Below, in pieces: positions 36,728 to 47,284 of a stretch of 64,000 nt of DNA (its first letter is position 1; each line of letters begins with the position of its first letter). The translations under genes were made by a program, and so were the position numbers. This stretch comes from Auanema rhodensis. Lineage: Eukaryota > Nematoda > Chromadorea > Rhabditida > Rhabditidae. The DNA lies in contig OZ059895.1 in assembly GCA_964057225.1 (NCBI GenBank), positions 17,451,688-17,515,687 of the forward strand. Reading direction: 5' to 3'. The notes beneath the pieces were generated by a model. The model had not been told where the DNA came from, ran no database searches, and saw only the letters and a list, made by a program, of their open reading frames with translations.

Positions 36728-39673
36728 GCCTCATTGGCTCAGGGGCAGAGCGTCTGTCTAGTAAACAGAAGGTCGCTGGTTCGATTCCAGCATGAGACAT
36801 CGTTTTAGACTTTTTCAAACTATTTTGAGGATTAATTCGTGCTTCTTGACGCTTTTACTTCAGGTTACATCTTCTCTTAATCATTCAAATGAAATGTTTC
36901 AATTGAATATGTACACGCATTGTTGAAAGTGACTAAGAGATTATTATCGACAAATGAAAATAACTTATCAAGCCTCATTGGCTCAGGGGCAGAGCGTCTG
37001 TCTAGTAAAATTCCAGCTTGAGGCATCTTTTTAGACTTTCTCAAACTATTTTTAGGATTTATTCGTGCTTCTCGAAGCTTTTACTTCAGGTTACATCTTC
37101 TCTTATTCATTCGAATGAAATATTTTACTTCAATACGGAGCAGTATTGTTAAAAGTGACAAAGTGATTATTATCGACAAATGAAAACAAATTATCAAGCC
37201 TCATTGGCTCAGAGGCAGAGCGTCTGTCTAGTCGATTCCAGCATGAGGCATCGTTTTAGACTTTCTCAAACTATTTTTAGGATTCATTCGTGCTTCTCAA
37301 AGCTTTTACTTCAGGTTACATCTTCTCTCATTCATTCGAATGAAATATTTTACTTCAATACGGAGCAGTATTGTTAAAAGTGACAAAGTGATTATTATCG
37401 ACAAATGAAAACAACTTATCAAGCCTCATTGGCTCAGGGGCAGAGCGTCTGTCTAGTAAACAGAAGGTCGCTGGTTCGATTCCAGCATGAGGCATCGTTT
37501 TAGACTTTTTCAAAATATTTTGAAGATTAATTCGTGCTTCTTGAAGCTTTTACTTCAGGTTACATCTTCTCTTATTCATTAGAATGAAATATTTTACTTC
37601 AATACGGAGCAGTATTGTTAAAATTGACAAAGTGATTATTATCGACAAAAGAAAACAACTTATCAAGCTTCATTGGCTCAGGGGCAGAGCGTCTGTCTAG
37701 TCGATTCCAGCATGAGGCATCGTTTTAGACTTTCTCAAACTATTTTGAGGATTAATTCGTGCTTCTTGAAGCTTTTACTTCAGGTTACATCTTCTGTTAT
37801 TCATTCAAATGAAATATTTTACTTCAATACGGAGCAGTATTGTTAAAAGTGACTAAGAGATTATAATAGAGAAATGAGAATAACTTATCAAGCCTCATTG
37901 GCTCAGGGGCAGAGCGTCTGTCTAGTCGATTCCAGCATGAGGCATCGTTTTAGACTTTCTCAAACTATTTTGAAGATTAATTCGTGCTTCTTGAAGCTTT
38001 TACTTCAGGTTACATCTTCTGTTATTCATTCGAATGAAATATTTTACTTCAATACGGAGCAGTATTGTTAAAAGTGACTAAGAGATAATAATAGAGAAAT
38101 GAGAATAACTTATCAAGCCTCATTGGCTCAGGGGCAGAGCGTCTGTCTAGTCGATTCCAGCATGAGGCATCGTTTTAGACTTTCTCAAAACATTTTTAGG
38201 ATTCATTCGTGCTTCTCGAAGCTTTTACTTCAGGTTACATCTTCTGTTATTCATTCGAATGAAATATTTTACTTCAATACGGAGCAGTATTGTTAAAAGT
38301 GACTAAGAGATTATAATAGAGAAATGAGAATAACTTATCAAGCCTCATTGGCTCAGGGGCAGAGCGTCTGTCTAGTCGATTCCAGCATGAGGCATCGTTT
38401 TAGACTTTCTCAAACTATTTTGAAGATTAATTCGTGCTTCTTGAAGCGTTTACTTCAGGTTACATCTTCTCTTATTCATTCGAATGAAATATTTTACTTC
38501 AATATGGAGCAGTATTGTTAAAAGTGACAAAGTGATTATTATCGACAAATGAAAACAACTTATCAAGCCTCATTGGCTCAGGGCCAGCGTCTGTCTAGTA
38601 AACAGAAGGTCGCTGGTTCGATTCCAGCATGAGGCATCGTTTTAGACTTTTTCAAACTATTTTGAGGATTAATTCGTGCTTCTTGAAGCTTTTACTTCAG
38701 GTTACATCTTCTCTTATTCATTCGAATGAAATATTTTACTTCAATATGGAGCAGTATTGTTAAAAGTGACAAAGTGATTATTATCGACAAATGAAAACAA
38801 CTTATCAAGCCTCATTGGCTCAGGGCCAGCGTCTGTCTAGTAAACATTCCAGCATGAGGCATCTTTTTAGACTTTCTCAAACTATTTTTAGGATTCATTC
38901 GTGCTTCTCGAAGCTTTTACTTCAGGTTACATCTTCTGTTATTCATTCGAATGAAATATTTTACTTCAATACGGAGCAGTATTGTTAAAAGTGACAAAGT
39001 GATTATTATCGACAAATGAAAACAACTTATCAAGCCTCATTGGCTCAGGGGCAGAGCGTCTGTCTAGTAAAGAGAAGGTCGCTGGTTCGATTCCAGCATG
39101 AGGCATCGTTTTAGACTTTTTCAAAATATTTTGAAGATTAATTCGTGCTTCTTGAAGCTTTTACATCAGGTTACAACTTCTCTTATTCATTAGAATGAAA
39201 TATTTTACTTCAATACGGAGCAGTATTGTTAAAATTGACAAAGTGATTATTATCGACAAATGAAAACAACTTATCAAGCCTCATTGGCTCAGGGGCAGAG
39301 CGTCTGTCTAGTCGATTCCAGCATGAGGTATCGTTTTAGACTTTCTCAAACTATTTTGAGGATTAATTTGTACTTCTTGAAACTTTTGCTTCAGGTTACA
39401 TCTTCTCTTATTCATTCGAATGAAATATTTTACTTCAATACGGAGCAGTATTGTTAAAAGTGACAAAGTGATTATTATCGACAAATGAAAACAACTTGTT
39501 AAGCCTCATTGGCTCAGGGGCAGAGCGTCTGTCTAGTAAACATTCCAGCATGAGGCATCTTTTTAGACTTTCTCAAACTATTTTTAGGATTCATTCGTGC
39601 TTCTCGAAGCTTTTACTTCAGGTTACATCTTCTGTTATTCATTCGAATGAAATATTTTACTTCAATACGGAGC
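36728..39673 (+). repeat. tRNA-Thr array, last + strand stretch
   Basis: Full-length starts are 36728 (GAGACA end), 37423 and 39034 (C39G in the anticodon stem). A 70-nt copy starts at 38567. Deleted copies start at 37198, 37667, 37892, 38117, 38342 and 39278. Copies with 17-nt-type deletions start at 36972 (one more base lost), 38809 and 39503. The run 37892-39034 matches 33517-34661 at an offset of about 4,375 bp, a third copy of part of the 3,381-bp block. The stretch stops inside a spacer at about 39673. Confidence 0.88.
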
Positions 39674-42600
39674 TAGACACTAGACAGACGCTGGCCCTGA
39701 GCCAATGAGGCTTGATAAGTTGTTTTCATTTGTCGATAATAATCACTTTGTCACTTTTAACAATACTGCTCCATATTGAAGTAAAATATTTCATTCGAAT
39801 GAATAAGAGAAGATGTAACCTGAAGTAAACGCTTCAAGAAGCACGAATTAATCTTCAAAATAGTTTGAGAAAGTCTAAAACGATGCCTCATGCTGGAATC
39901 GACTAGACAGACGCTCTGCCCCTGAGCCAATGAGGCTTGATAAGTTATTCTCATTTCTCTATTATAATCTCTTAGTCACTTTTAACAATACTGCTCCGTA
40001 TTGAAGTAAAATATTTCATTCGAATGAATAACAGAAGATGTAACCTGAAGTAAAAGCTTCGAGAAGCACGAATGAATCCTAAAAATGTTTTGAGAAAGTC
40101 TAAAACGATGCCTCATGCTGGAATCGACTAGACAGACGCTCTGCCCCTGAGCCAATGAGGCTTGATAAGTTATTCTCATTTCTCTATTATTATCTCTTAG
40201 TCACTTTTAACAATACTGCTCCGTATTGAAGTAAAATATTTCATTCGAATGAATAACAGAAGATGTAACCTGAAGTAAAAGCTTCAAGAAGCACGAATTA
40301 ATCCTCAAAATAGTTTGAGAAAGTCTAAAACGATGCCTCATGCTGGAATCGAACCAGCGACCTTCTGTTTACTAGACAGACGCTCTGCCCCTGAGCCAAT
40401 GAGGCTTGATAAGTTGTTTTCATTTGTCGATAATAATCACTTTGTCACTTTTAACAATACTGCTCCGTATTGAAGTAAAATATTTCATTCGAATGAATAA
40501 CAGAAGATGTAACCTGAAGTAAAAGCTTCGAGAAGCACGAATGAATCCTAAAAATAGTTTGAGAAAGTCTAAAAAGATGCCTCATGCTGGAATGTTTACT
40601 AGACAGACGCTCTGCCCCTGAGCCAATGAGGCTTGATAAGTTGTTTTCATTTGTCGATAATAATCACTTTGTCACTTTTAACAATACTGCTCCGTATTGA
40701 AGTAAAATATTTCATTCGAATGAATAAGAGAAGATGTAACCTGAAGTAAAAGCTTCAAGAAGCACGAATTAATCCTCAAAATAGTTTGAAAAAGTCTAAA
40801 ACGATGCCTCATGCTGGAATCGAACCAGCGACCTTCTGTTTACTAGACAGACGCTGGCCCTGAGCCAATGAGGCTTGATAAGTTGTTTTCATTTGTCGAT
40901 AATAATCACTTTGTCACTTTTAACAATACTGCTCCATATTGAAGTAAAATATTTCATTCGAATGAATAAGAGAAGATGTAACCTGAAGTAATTTTTACTA
41001 GACAGACGCTCTGCCCCTGAGCCAATGAGGCTTGATAAATCGTTTTCATTTCTCGATTATAATCTCTGCGCCACTTTCAACAATGCGTATACATATTGAA
41101 TATAAAGATTTCATTTGATTGAATAAGAAAAGATGTAACCTGAAATAAAAGCTTTAAGAACTACGAATAGATCCTCAAAATAGTTTTAGAAATTCTAAAA
41201 AGATGCCTCATGCTGGAATCGAACCAGCGACCTTCTGTTTACTAGACAGACGCTCTGCCCCTGAGCCAATGAGGCTTGATTAATTGTTTTCATTTCTCGA
41301 TTATAATCTCTGCGCCACTTTCAACAATGCGTATACATATTGAATATAAAGATTTCATTTGATTGAATAAGAAAAGATGTAACCTGAAGTAAAAGCTTTA
41401 AGAACTACGAATAGATCCTCAAAATAGTTTTAGAAATTCTAAAAAGATGCCTCATGCTGGAATCGAACCAGCGACCTTCTGTTTACTAGACAGACGCTCT
41501 GCCCCTGAGCCAATGAGGCTTGATAAATTGTTTTCATTTCTCGATTATAATCACTTTGTCACTTTTAACAATACTGCTTCGTATTGAAGTAAAATATTTC
41601 ATTCGAATGAATAAGAGAAGATGTAACCTGAAGTAAAAGCTTCGAGAAGCACGAATGAATCCTAAAAATAGTTTGAGAAAGTCTAAAAAGATGCCTCATG
41701 CTGGAATCGAACCAGCGACCTTCTGTTTACTAGACAGACGCTCTGCCCCTGAGCCAATGAGGCTTGATTAATTGTTTTCATTTCTCGATTATAATCTCTG
41801 CGCCACTTTCAACAATGCGTATACATATTGAATATAAAGATTTCATTTGATTGAATAATAAAAGATGTAACCTGAAATAAAAGCTTTAAGAACTACGAAT
41901 AGATCCTCAAAATAGTTTTAGAAATTCTAAAAAGATGCCTCAGGCTGGAATCGAAGCAGCGACCTTCTGTTTACTAGACAGACGCTCTGCCCCTGAGCCA
42001 ATGAGGCTTGATAAATCGTTTTCATTTCTCGATTATAATCTCTGCGCCACTTTCAACAATGCGTATACATATTGAATATAAAGATTTCATTTGATTGAAT
42101 AAGAAAAGATGTAACCTGAAGTAAAAGCTTTAAGAACTACGAATAGATCCTCAAAATAGTTTTAGAAATTCTAAAAAGATGCCTCATGCTGGAATCGAAC
42201 CAGCGACCTTCTGTTTACTAGACAGACGCTCTGCCCCTGAGCCAATGAGGCTTGATAAATTGTTTTCATTTCTCGATTATAATCACTTTGTCACTTTTAA
42301 CAATACTGCTTCGTATTGAAGTAAAATATTTCATTCGAATGAATAAGAGAAGATGTAACCTGAAGTAAAAGCTTCGAGAAGCACGAATGAATCCTAAAAA
42401 TAGTTTGAGAAAGTCTAAAAAGATGCCTCATGCTGGAATCGAACCAGCGACCTTCTGTTTACTAGACAGACGCTCTGCCCCTGAGCCAATGAGGCTTGAT
42501 TAATTGTTTTCATTTCTCGATTATAATCACTTTGTCACTTTTAACAATACTGCTCCGTATTGAAGTAAAATATTTCATTCGAATGAATAAGAGAAGATGT

Positions 42601-43954
42601 AACCTGAAGTAAAAGCTTCGAGAAGCACGAATTAATCCTCAAAATAGTTTGAAAAAGTCTAAAACGATGCCTCATGCTGGAATCGAACCAGCGACCTTCT
42701 GTTTACTAGACAGACGCTCTGCCCCTGAGCCAATGAGGCTTGATAAATCGTTTTCATTTCTCGATTATAATCTCTGCGCCACTTTCAACAATGCGTATAC
42801 ATATTGAATATAAAGATTTCATTTGATTGAATAAGAAAAGATGTAACCTGAAGTAAAAGCTTTAAGAACTACGAATAGATCCTCAAAATAGTTTTAGAAA
42901 TTCTAAAAAGATGCCTCATGCTGGAATCGAACCAGCGACCTTCTGTTTACTAGACAGACGCTCTGCCCCTGAGCCAATGAGGCTTGATAAATCGTTTTCA
43001 TTTCTCGATTATAATCTCTGCGCCACTTTCAACAATGCGTATACATATTGAATATAAAGATTTCATTTGATTGAATAAGAAAAGATGTAACCTGAAGTAA
43101 AAGCTTTAAGAACTACGAATAGATCCTCAAAATAGTTTTAGAAATTCTAAAAAGATGCCTCATGCTGGAATCGAACCAGCGACCTTCTGTTTACTAGACA
43201 GACGCTCTGCCCCTGAGCCAATGAGGCTTGATAAATCGTTTTCATTTCTCGATTATAATCTCTGCGCCAGTTTCAACAATGCGTATACATATTGAATATA
43301 AAGATTTCATTTGATTGAATAAGAAAAGATGTAACCTGAAGTAAAAGCTTTAAGAACTACGAATAGATCCTCAAAATAGTTTTAGAAATTCTAAAAAGAT
43401 GCCTCATGCTGGAATCGAACCAGCGACCTTCTGTTTACTAGACAGACGCTCTGCCCCTGAGCCAATGAGGCTTGATAAATTGTTTTCATTTCTCGATTAT
43501 AATCTCTGCGCCACTTTCAACAATGCGTATACATATTGAATATAAAGATTTCATTTGATTGAATAAGAAAAGATGTAACCTGAAGTAAAAGCTTTAAGAA
43601 CTACGAATAGATCCTCAAAATAGTTTTAGAAATTCTAAAAAGATGCCTCATGCTGGAATCGAACCAGCGACCTTCTGTTTACTAGACAGACGCTCTGCCC
43701 CTGAGCCAATGAGGCTTGATAAATCGTTTTCATTTCTCGATTATAATCTCTGCGCCAGTTTCAACAATGCGTATACATATTGAATATAAAGATTTCATTT
43801 GATTGAATAAGAAAAGATGTAACCTGAAGTAAAAGCTTTAAGAACTACGAATAGATCCTCAAAATAGTTTTAGAAATTCTAAAAAGATGCCTCATGCTGG
43901 AATCGAACCAGCGACCTTCTGTTTACTAGACAGACGCTCTGCCCCTGAGCCAAT
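39674..43954 (-). repeat. tRNA-Thr array, inverted arm
   Basis: Orientation flips here. Intact - strand tRNAs (left end given, 72 nt) lie at 40334, 41204, 41448, 41692, 42180, 42424, 42668, 42912, 43156, 43400 and 43644. A substituted copy at 41936 carries the same two changes as 36240. The 70-nt variant is at 40805, the 19-nt deletion at 39884 and 40109, and the 17-nt deletion at 40578. Fragments end at 39711 and 41031. Near the junction the units mirror those at 38.1-38.6 kb. Further right nearly all units are type C or A/C hybrids with intact tRNAs. Confidence 0.9.
43888..43954 (-). pseudogene. tRNA-Thr copy split by the second LTR element
   Basis: On the - strand this part holds tRNA nt 6-72. 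Nucleotides 1-5 (GCCTC) lie at 47289-47293 beyond the element. CAAT (tRNA nt 6-9 on the - strand) is duplicated at 43951-43954 and 47285-47288. Removing the element and one CAAT gives a standard intact copy. Confidence 0.92.
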
Positions 43955-44291
43955 CGTTCCATTCGGAAATCAATACGTAGCAGGCGGGTTAGAATCAGAC
44001 GACATGAGGCTGAGAGAGGACGACACGCCCTTCATATGGAACACAGACTTCAGCTTTGCCTTATGGAATGACTATGGATGGTTGGTCTTCCTTTCTTAGC
44101 TCTCTTTTACTTTATATCTTTATGTAGACTTATATAACTTATTGTAATCATGTAGACATAATAAACCTTTCTTTCTCGAGTCTTATGTTTATCCATTATG
44201 CTCTTTATCTACCGCTACATCTGGAATACTATCACACTCATCTTGTAGGCTTTATTGGTCTATAGGATCGACGTGAGAGCATAACGGAACG
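43955..44291 (+). repeat. 5' LTR of the second element
   Basis: The LTR is 337 bp. It begins CGTTCC and ends GGAACG, a 6-bp terminal inverted repeat in place of TG/CA. An AATAAA polyadenylation word lies at about 44159. No difference from 46948-47284 was seen. Confidence 0.92.
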
Positions 44292-44310
44292 TGGAAGTTC
44301 CACCTCGAAC
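44292..44310 (+). other. Probable primer-binding site of the second element
   Basis: TGGAAGTTCCACCTCGAAC directly follows the LTR and starts with TGG, as needed to pair with a tRNA CCA end. I could not assign it to a specific tRNA. GGAAGTTCC is partly self-complementary. Confidence 0.5.
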
Positions 44311-45699
44311 ATTTTTATCTTGATTTCTTGACTATTTTCTCTTATATTTCGTTATTTTTAATACAATTCATTGAATCTGAATTCTCTTATATCTCTACAC
44401 CATCTACTCCATGTCTTAACACAATACGGTGGGGCCAACAACGTTTAAAAGGGAACAGATGCAAGGACCACTCCTTTTGGAGATGGATTTTATATTTTTT
44501 GAAACTGAAGTTATATTTTCCCGTTTGTTCACAATTTTCTGTCTGTCTGAACCCAACAATTTTTATATCCTTGCTGTTAACATCAAATACTCTGTTACCC
44601 GAACTCGAAGCATTTTAGAGGACCCTAGGATGAATTAGTGAACAAATTCACCCAAGGATAATTTTTATTGAGATTTATGCCCACACTTTCCCCTTTTAAG
44701 GATTGATTTTGGCTTCGAGGAAAGAATAGCCACGGTTATTTCTTTATTTTTGTGGATGAAACAATTTTGCGCACCAAATTGAGATTATTTCATATTTTGC
44801 GATCAGGACTATTTTATTTTGCGTTACATTTCTGTTCAGACAACTTTTTGCCATTAACATCCGAAAATATTTTGATAACGCATTGAATTTACACGGGAAA
44901 CCTCACCGAAATGGGAGGAATATTATGAAAAGTGAATTTTAAGATCGCTATAGTCCGAAAAATCCTGTACAATTTTACGAACTGAATTATTATTAGTGAT
45001 TGTCTATCAGGTCGTGTTGGCTTAAGCATATCAGTTTGGATTTTCTCCCCTTACTATATGTCACCTTCCTCATACCGTTATTGTTGTTTTGAAGCATAAG
45101 ACTCATTCCTAAACACCATAATTCTTTAAATATAGTTATTGTAATCTTTAGTCATCTATTCCTAACCATAATTTTAAAACTAGATTTCTGATCATGATGG
45201 GACTACGGTACTCATTCGTTTTCCAAATTGCTTCCTTAAAAGAGTAATGCTATTACGAATGTACATTATGAAAACCGCTAAAATCCTTTGAACATTTACC
45301 AAAGTCCATTTTCGTGGCATTTTCGATCACTCGTGAGTCCAAGAAGATCAGAATTGTCAGAAAAAGAAAAAAAATGGGAATAAGGACTAATGAGATTGCT
45401 CAGGCATCAATCAAGTGAGCACTGAACATTTTTGAACATATACAAACTGGTTGAATTATATACATTTAAGAATATTAAATTGGAGAGCGAACAAAGTCCA
45501 AATTTTCATACGGTAGTAGGCGGATCTCTGTTAAAGGCCACAACTTAGATTCATTCCTTAACGCCGACTATACAAACCAGTTACTCACAGCTTTCTCACC
45601 CCTTTTCCAAAACTCCTTATCCATAACACTCATTAACGTCCCAAAATCCCCCACGTTACTAAACACTCAAGGTTTTTCCAAACCAAGAGCGCTACGAAA
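44311..45699 (+). other. Interior of the second element without a recognisable gene
   Basis: The sequence is AT-rich. The longest frames are under 100 codons, show no motif I recognise and start in low-complexity sequence. It probably consists of leader and decayed coding sequence. Confidence 0.5.
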
Positions 45700-46250
45700 G
45701 TGGATAAGCGATTTCGATCAGCTGTACCTCTCAGTACACGAACTGATTTTGATCTGCGAGACTCAGCTCCACTCACCCGAAGCCGAGCTCGCGCACAAAG
45801 CATCGCTATAATCGAAGACGAGCAGAAAGCCGAGCACAAAACCGACAAATTCTTTACTCCTCGTGCAGGCACTTATTCACCTACTGAACAATTAAGCGAC
45901 GAGGATTACGTACCACCAGGAGGAGAAGAAACATCCATCATAGTGGAAGAACAAACACCAGTTACTGCTAAGAAGTCAACAACGTTGAAGGAAACATGGT
46001 ACAACTCAAGAATCCATTTGGAAAAATTCAAGACGTACACAAAGACAATCTCAAACTTTTTGAACGCAAAATGGACCATACAATCGCTCAAAACACGCGA
46101 TCAAATACAACGACTTATGACACGGACGACGACAGCGATATTGAGATCATAAAAGTCATAAATGGTAACGATAACTATGACTCTACTGAAGAAACAGAAC
46201 CAGAAGACCCATCGGACCAAAATTGGCTACCACCAAGAAGAAGACGATGA
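45700..46250 (+). pseudogene. Acidic, disordered element ORF, probably frameshifted
   Basis: One frame runs 45700-46152 (150 aa, ATG at 45700). A second, one base out, runs 45996-46250. The first part is polar with Arg-rich and Pro/Glu-rich segments (RSRARAQS, SDEDYVPPGGEE). In the first frame the composition changes after about residue 98, while the second frame continues in the same style (DTDDDSDIEIIKVI, then TEETEPEDPSD and PPRRRR at the end). This suggests one original protein with a shift near 45990-46000. No enzyme motif is visible. It could be a Gag remnant or a polyprotein tail; the acidic DIEIIKVI patch looks like a SUMO-interacting motif. Confidence 0.4.
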
Positions 46251-46947
46251 AAGAAATAATTTCGAGATTGATAAAATTATTGTAAAACTTTGTATCAACT
46301 CTCTTTTAAAAAACCAGAGCTATTAATATTATTATATCATTGAAAAACTTGAGTAAGACGAGATGTAAGCTAGTAATGAAAAAGCATTTCAGTTTCAAAG
46401 CATATATGATTATAAAACTTCATCAATTTCAAATAATTTCCCGTAAATAAAGAAGAAATGAAAGATAAGAGACATTATATTGCATATTCATCTGAGCAAC
46501 AGTCCTTATCAAGTAGTTAATGATTCAATTCCGGAAATTATATGGGATTTAGTTTAATTTTTTTTATTATTACAATTCGCTTTGAATACGCTGAAGAAAC
46601 ATGCTAGCTCCATCGATAATATAGCATGACTCTCGTTTCTCTATACTCAAACAAGTTAGACATGCAGCGTCGTGCCTAAAAAGCTATTTTGCGCACTCTC
46701 GCTGACAAAATATAGCCCTGGTATTCAAAAAGATTGTTTTATTCCTTAATATTCATGTATTTTCAAATAATTTTTATTAAATTCTTTTCAGATAATATTG
46801 TTTAACATTATATTGTAATTTATCTTTACTATTTTTATGTTAACATTGTAATTTTTATTTTTTTAAAACTAAACCTTCTGCTACGATTGAAACAAGCCAC
46901 ATATTTTGCTATTCGCGAGGACGCGACATAAACTCGAAAAAATGGCA
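46251..46947 (+). other. 3' untranslated interior of the second element
   Basis: About 700 bp is very AT-rich with no open frame. It ends with the purine run GAAAAAATGG before the 3' LTR, a weak polypurine-tract candidate. Confidence 0.5.
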
Positions 46948-47284
46948 CGTTCCATTCGGAAATCAATACGTAGCAGGCGGGTTAGAATCAGACGACATGA
47001 GGCTGAGAGAGGACGACACGCCCTTCATATGGAACACAGACTTCAGCTTTGCCTTATGGAATGACTATGGATGGTTGGTCTTCCTTTCTTAGCTCTCTTT
47101 TACTTTATATCTTTATGTAGACTTATATAACTTATTGTAATCATGTAGACATAATAAACCTTTCTTTCTCGAGTCTTATGTTTATCCATTATGCTCTTTA
47201 TCTACCGCTACATCTGGAATACTATCACACTCATCTTGTAGGCTTTATTGGTCTATAGGATCGACGTGAGAGCATAACGGAACG
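46948..47284 (+). repeat. 3' LTR of the second element
   Basis: It is a 337-bp copy of 43955-44291 with the same CGTTCC/GGAACG ends, followed by the second CAAT target copy. Confidence 0.92.

Larger units (their letters stand above)
43955..47284 (+). mobile_element. Second non-autonomous LTR retroelement
   Basis: The element is 3,330 bp, with 337-bp direct LTRs and the 4-bp target duplication CAAT. A 2.66-kb interior lacks any recognisable Gag, RT, RNase H or integrase. A TGG-initial primer-site-like sequence abuts the left LTR, which sets the + orientation. A purine-rich GAAAAAATGG precedes the right LTR. The LTRs look identical, so it moved recently, presumably with enzymes supplied elsewhere. 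Superfamily is uncertain; a 4-bp duplication fits Gypsy or BEL. Confidence 0.88.

Noticed and set aside
43887..44099. 70-codon frame at the left edge of the second element
   Set aside because: It starts in antisense tRNA and continues into the LTR; composition and position make it accidental.
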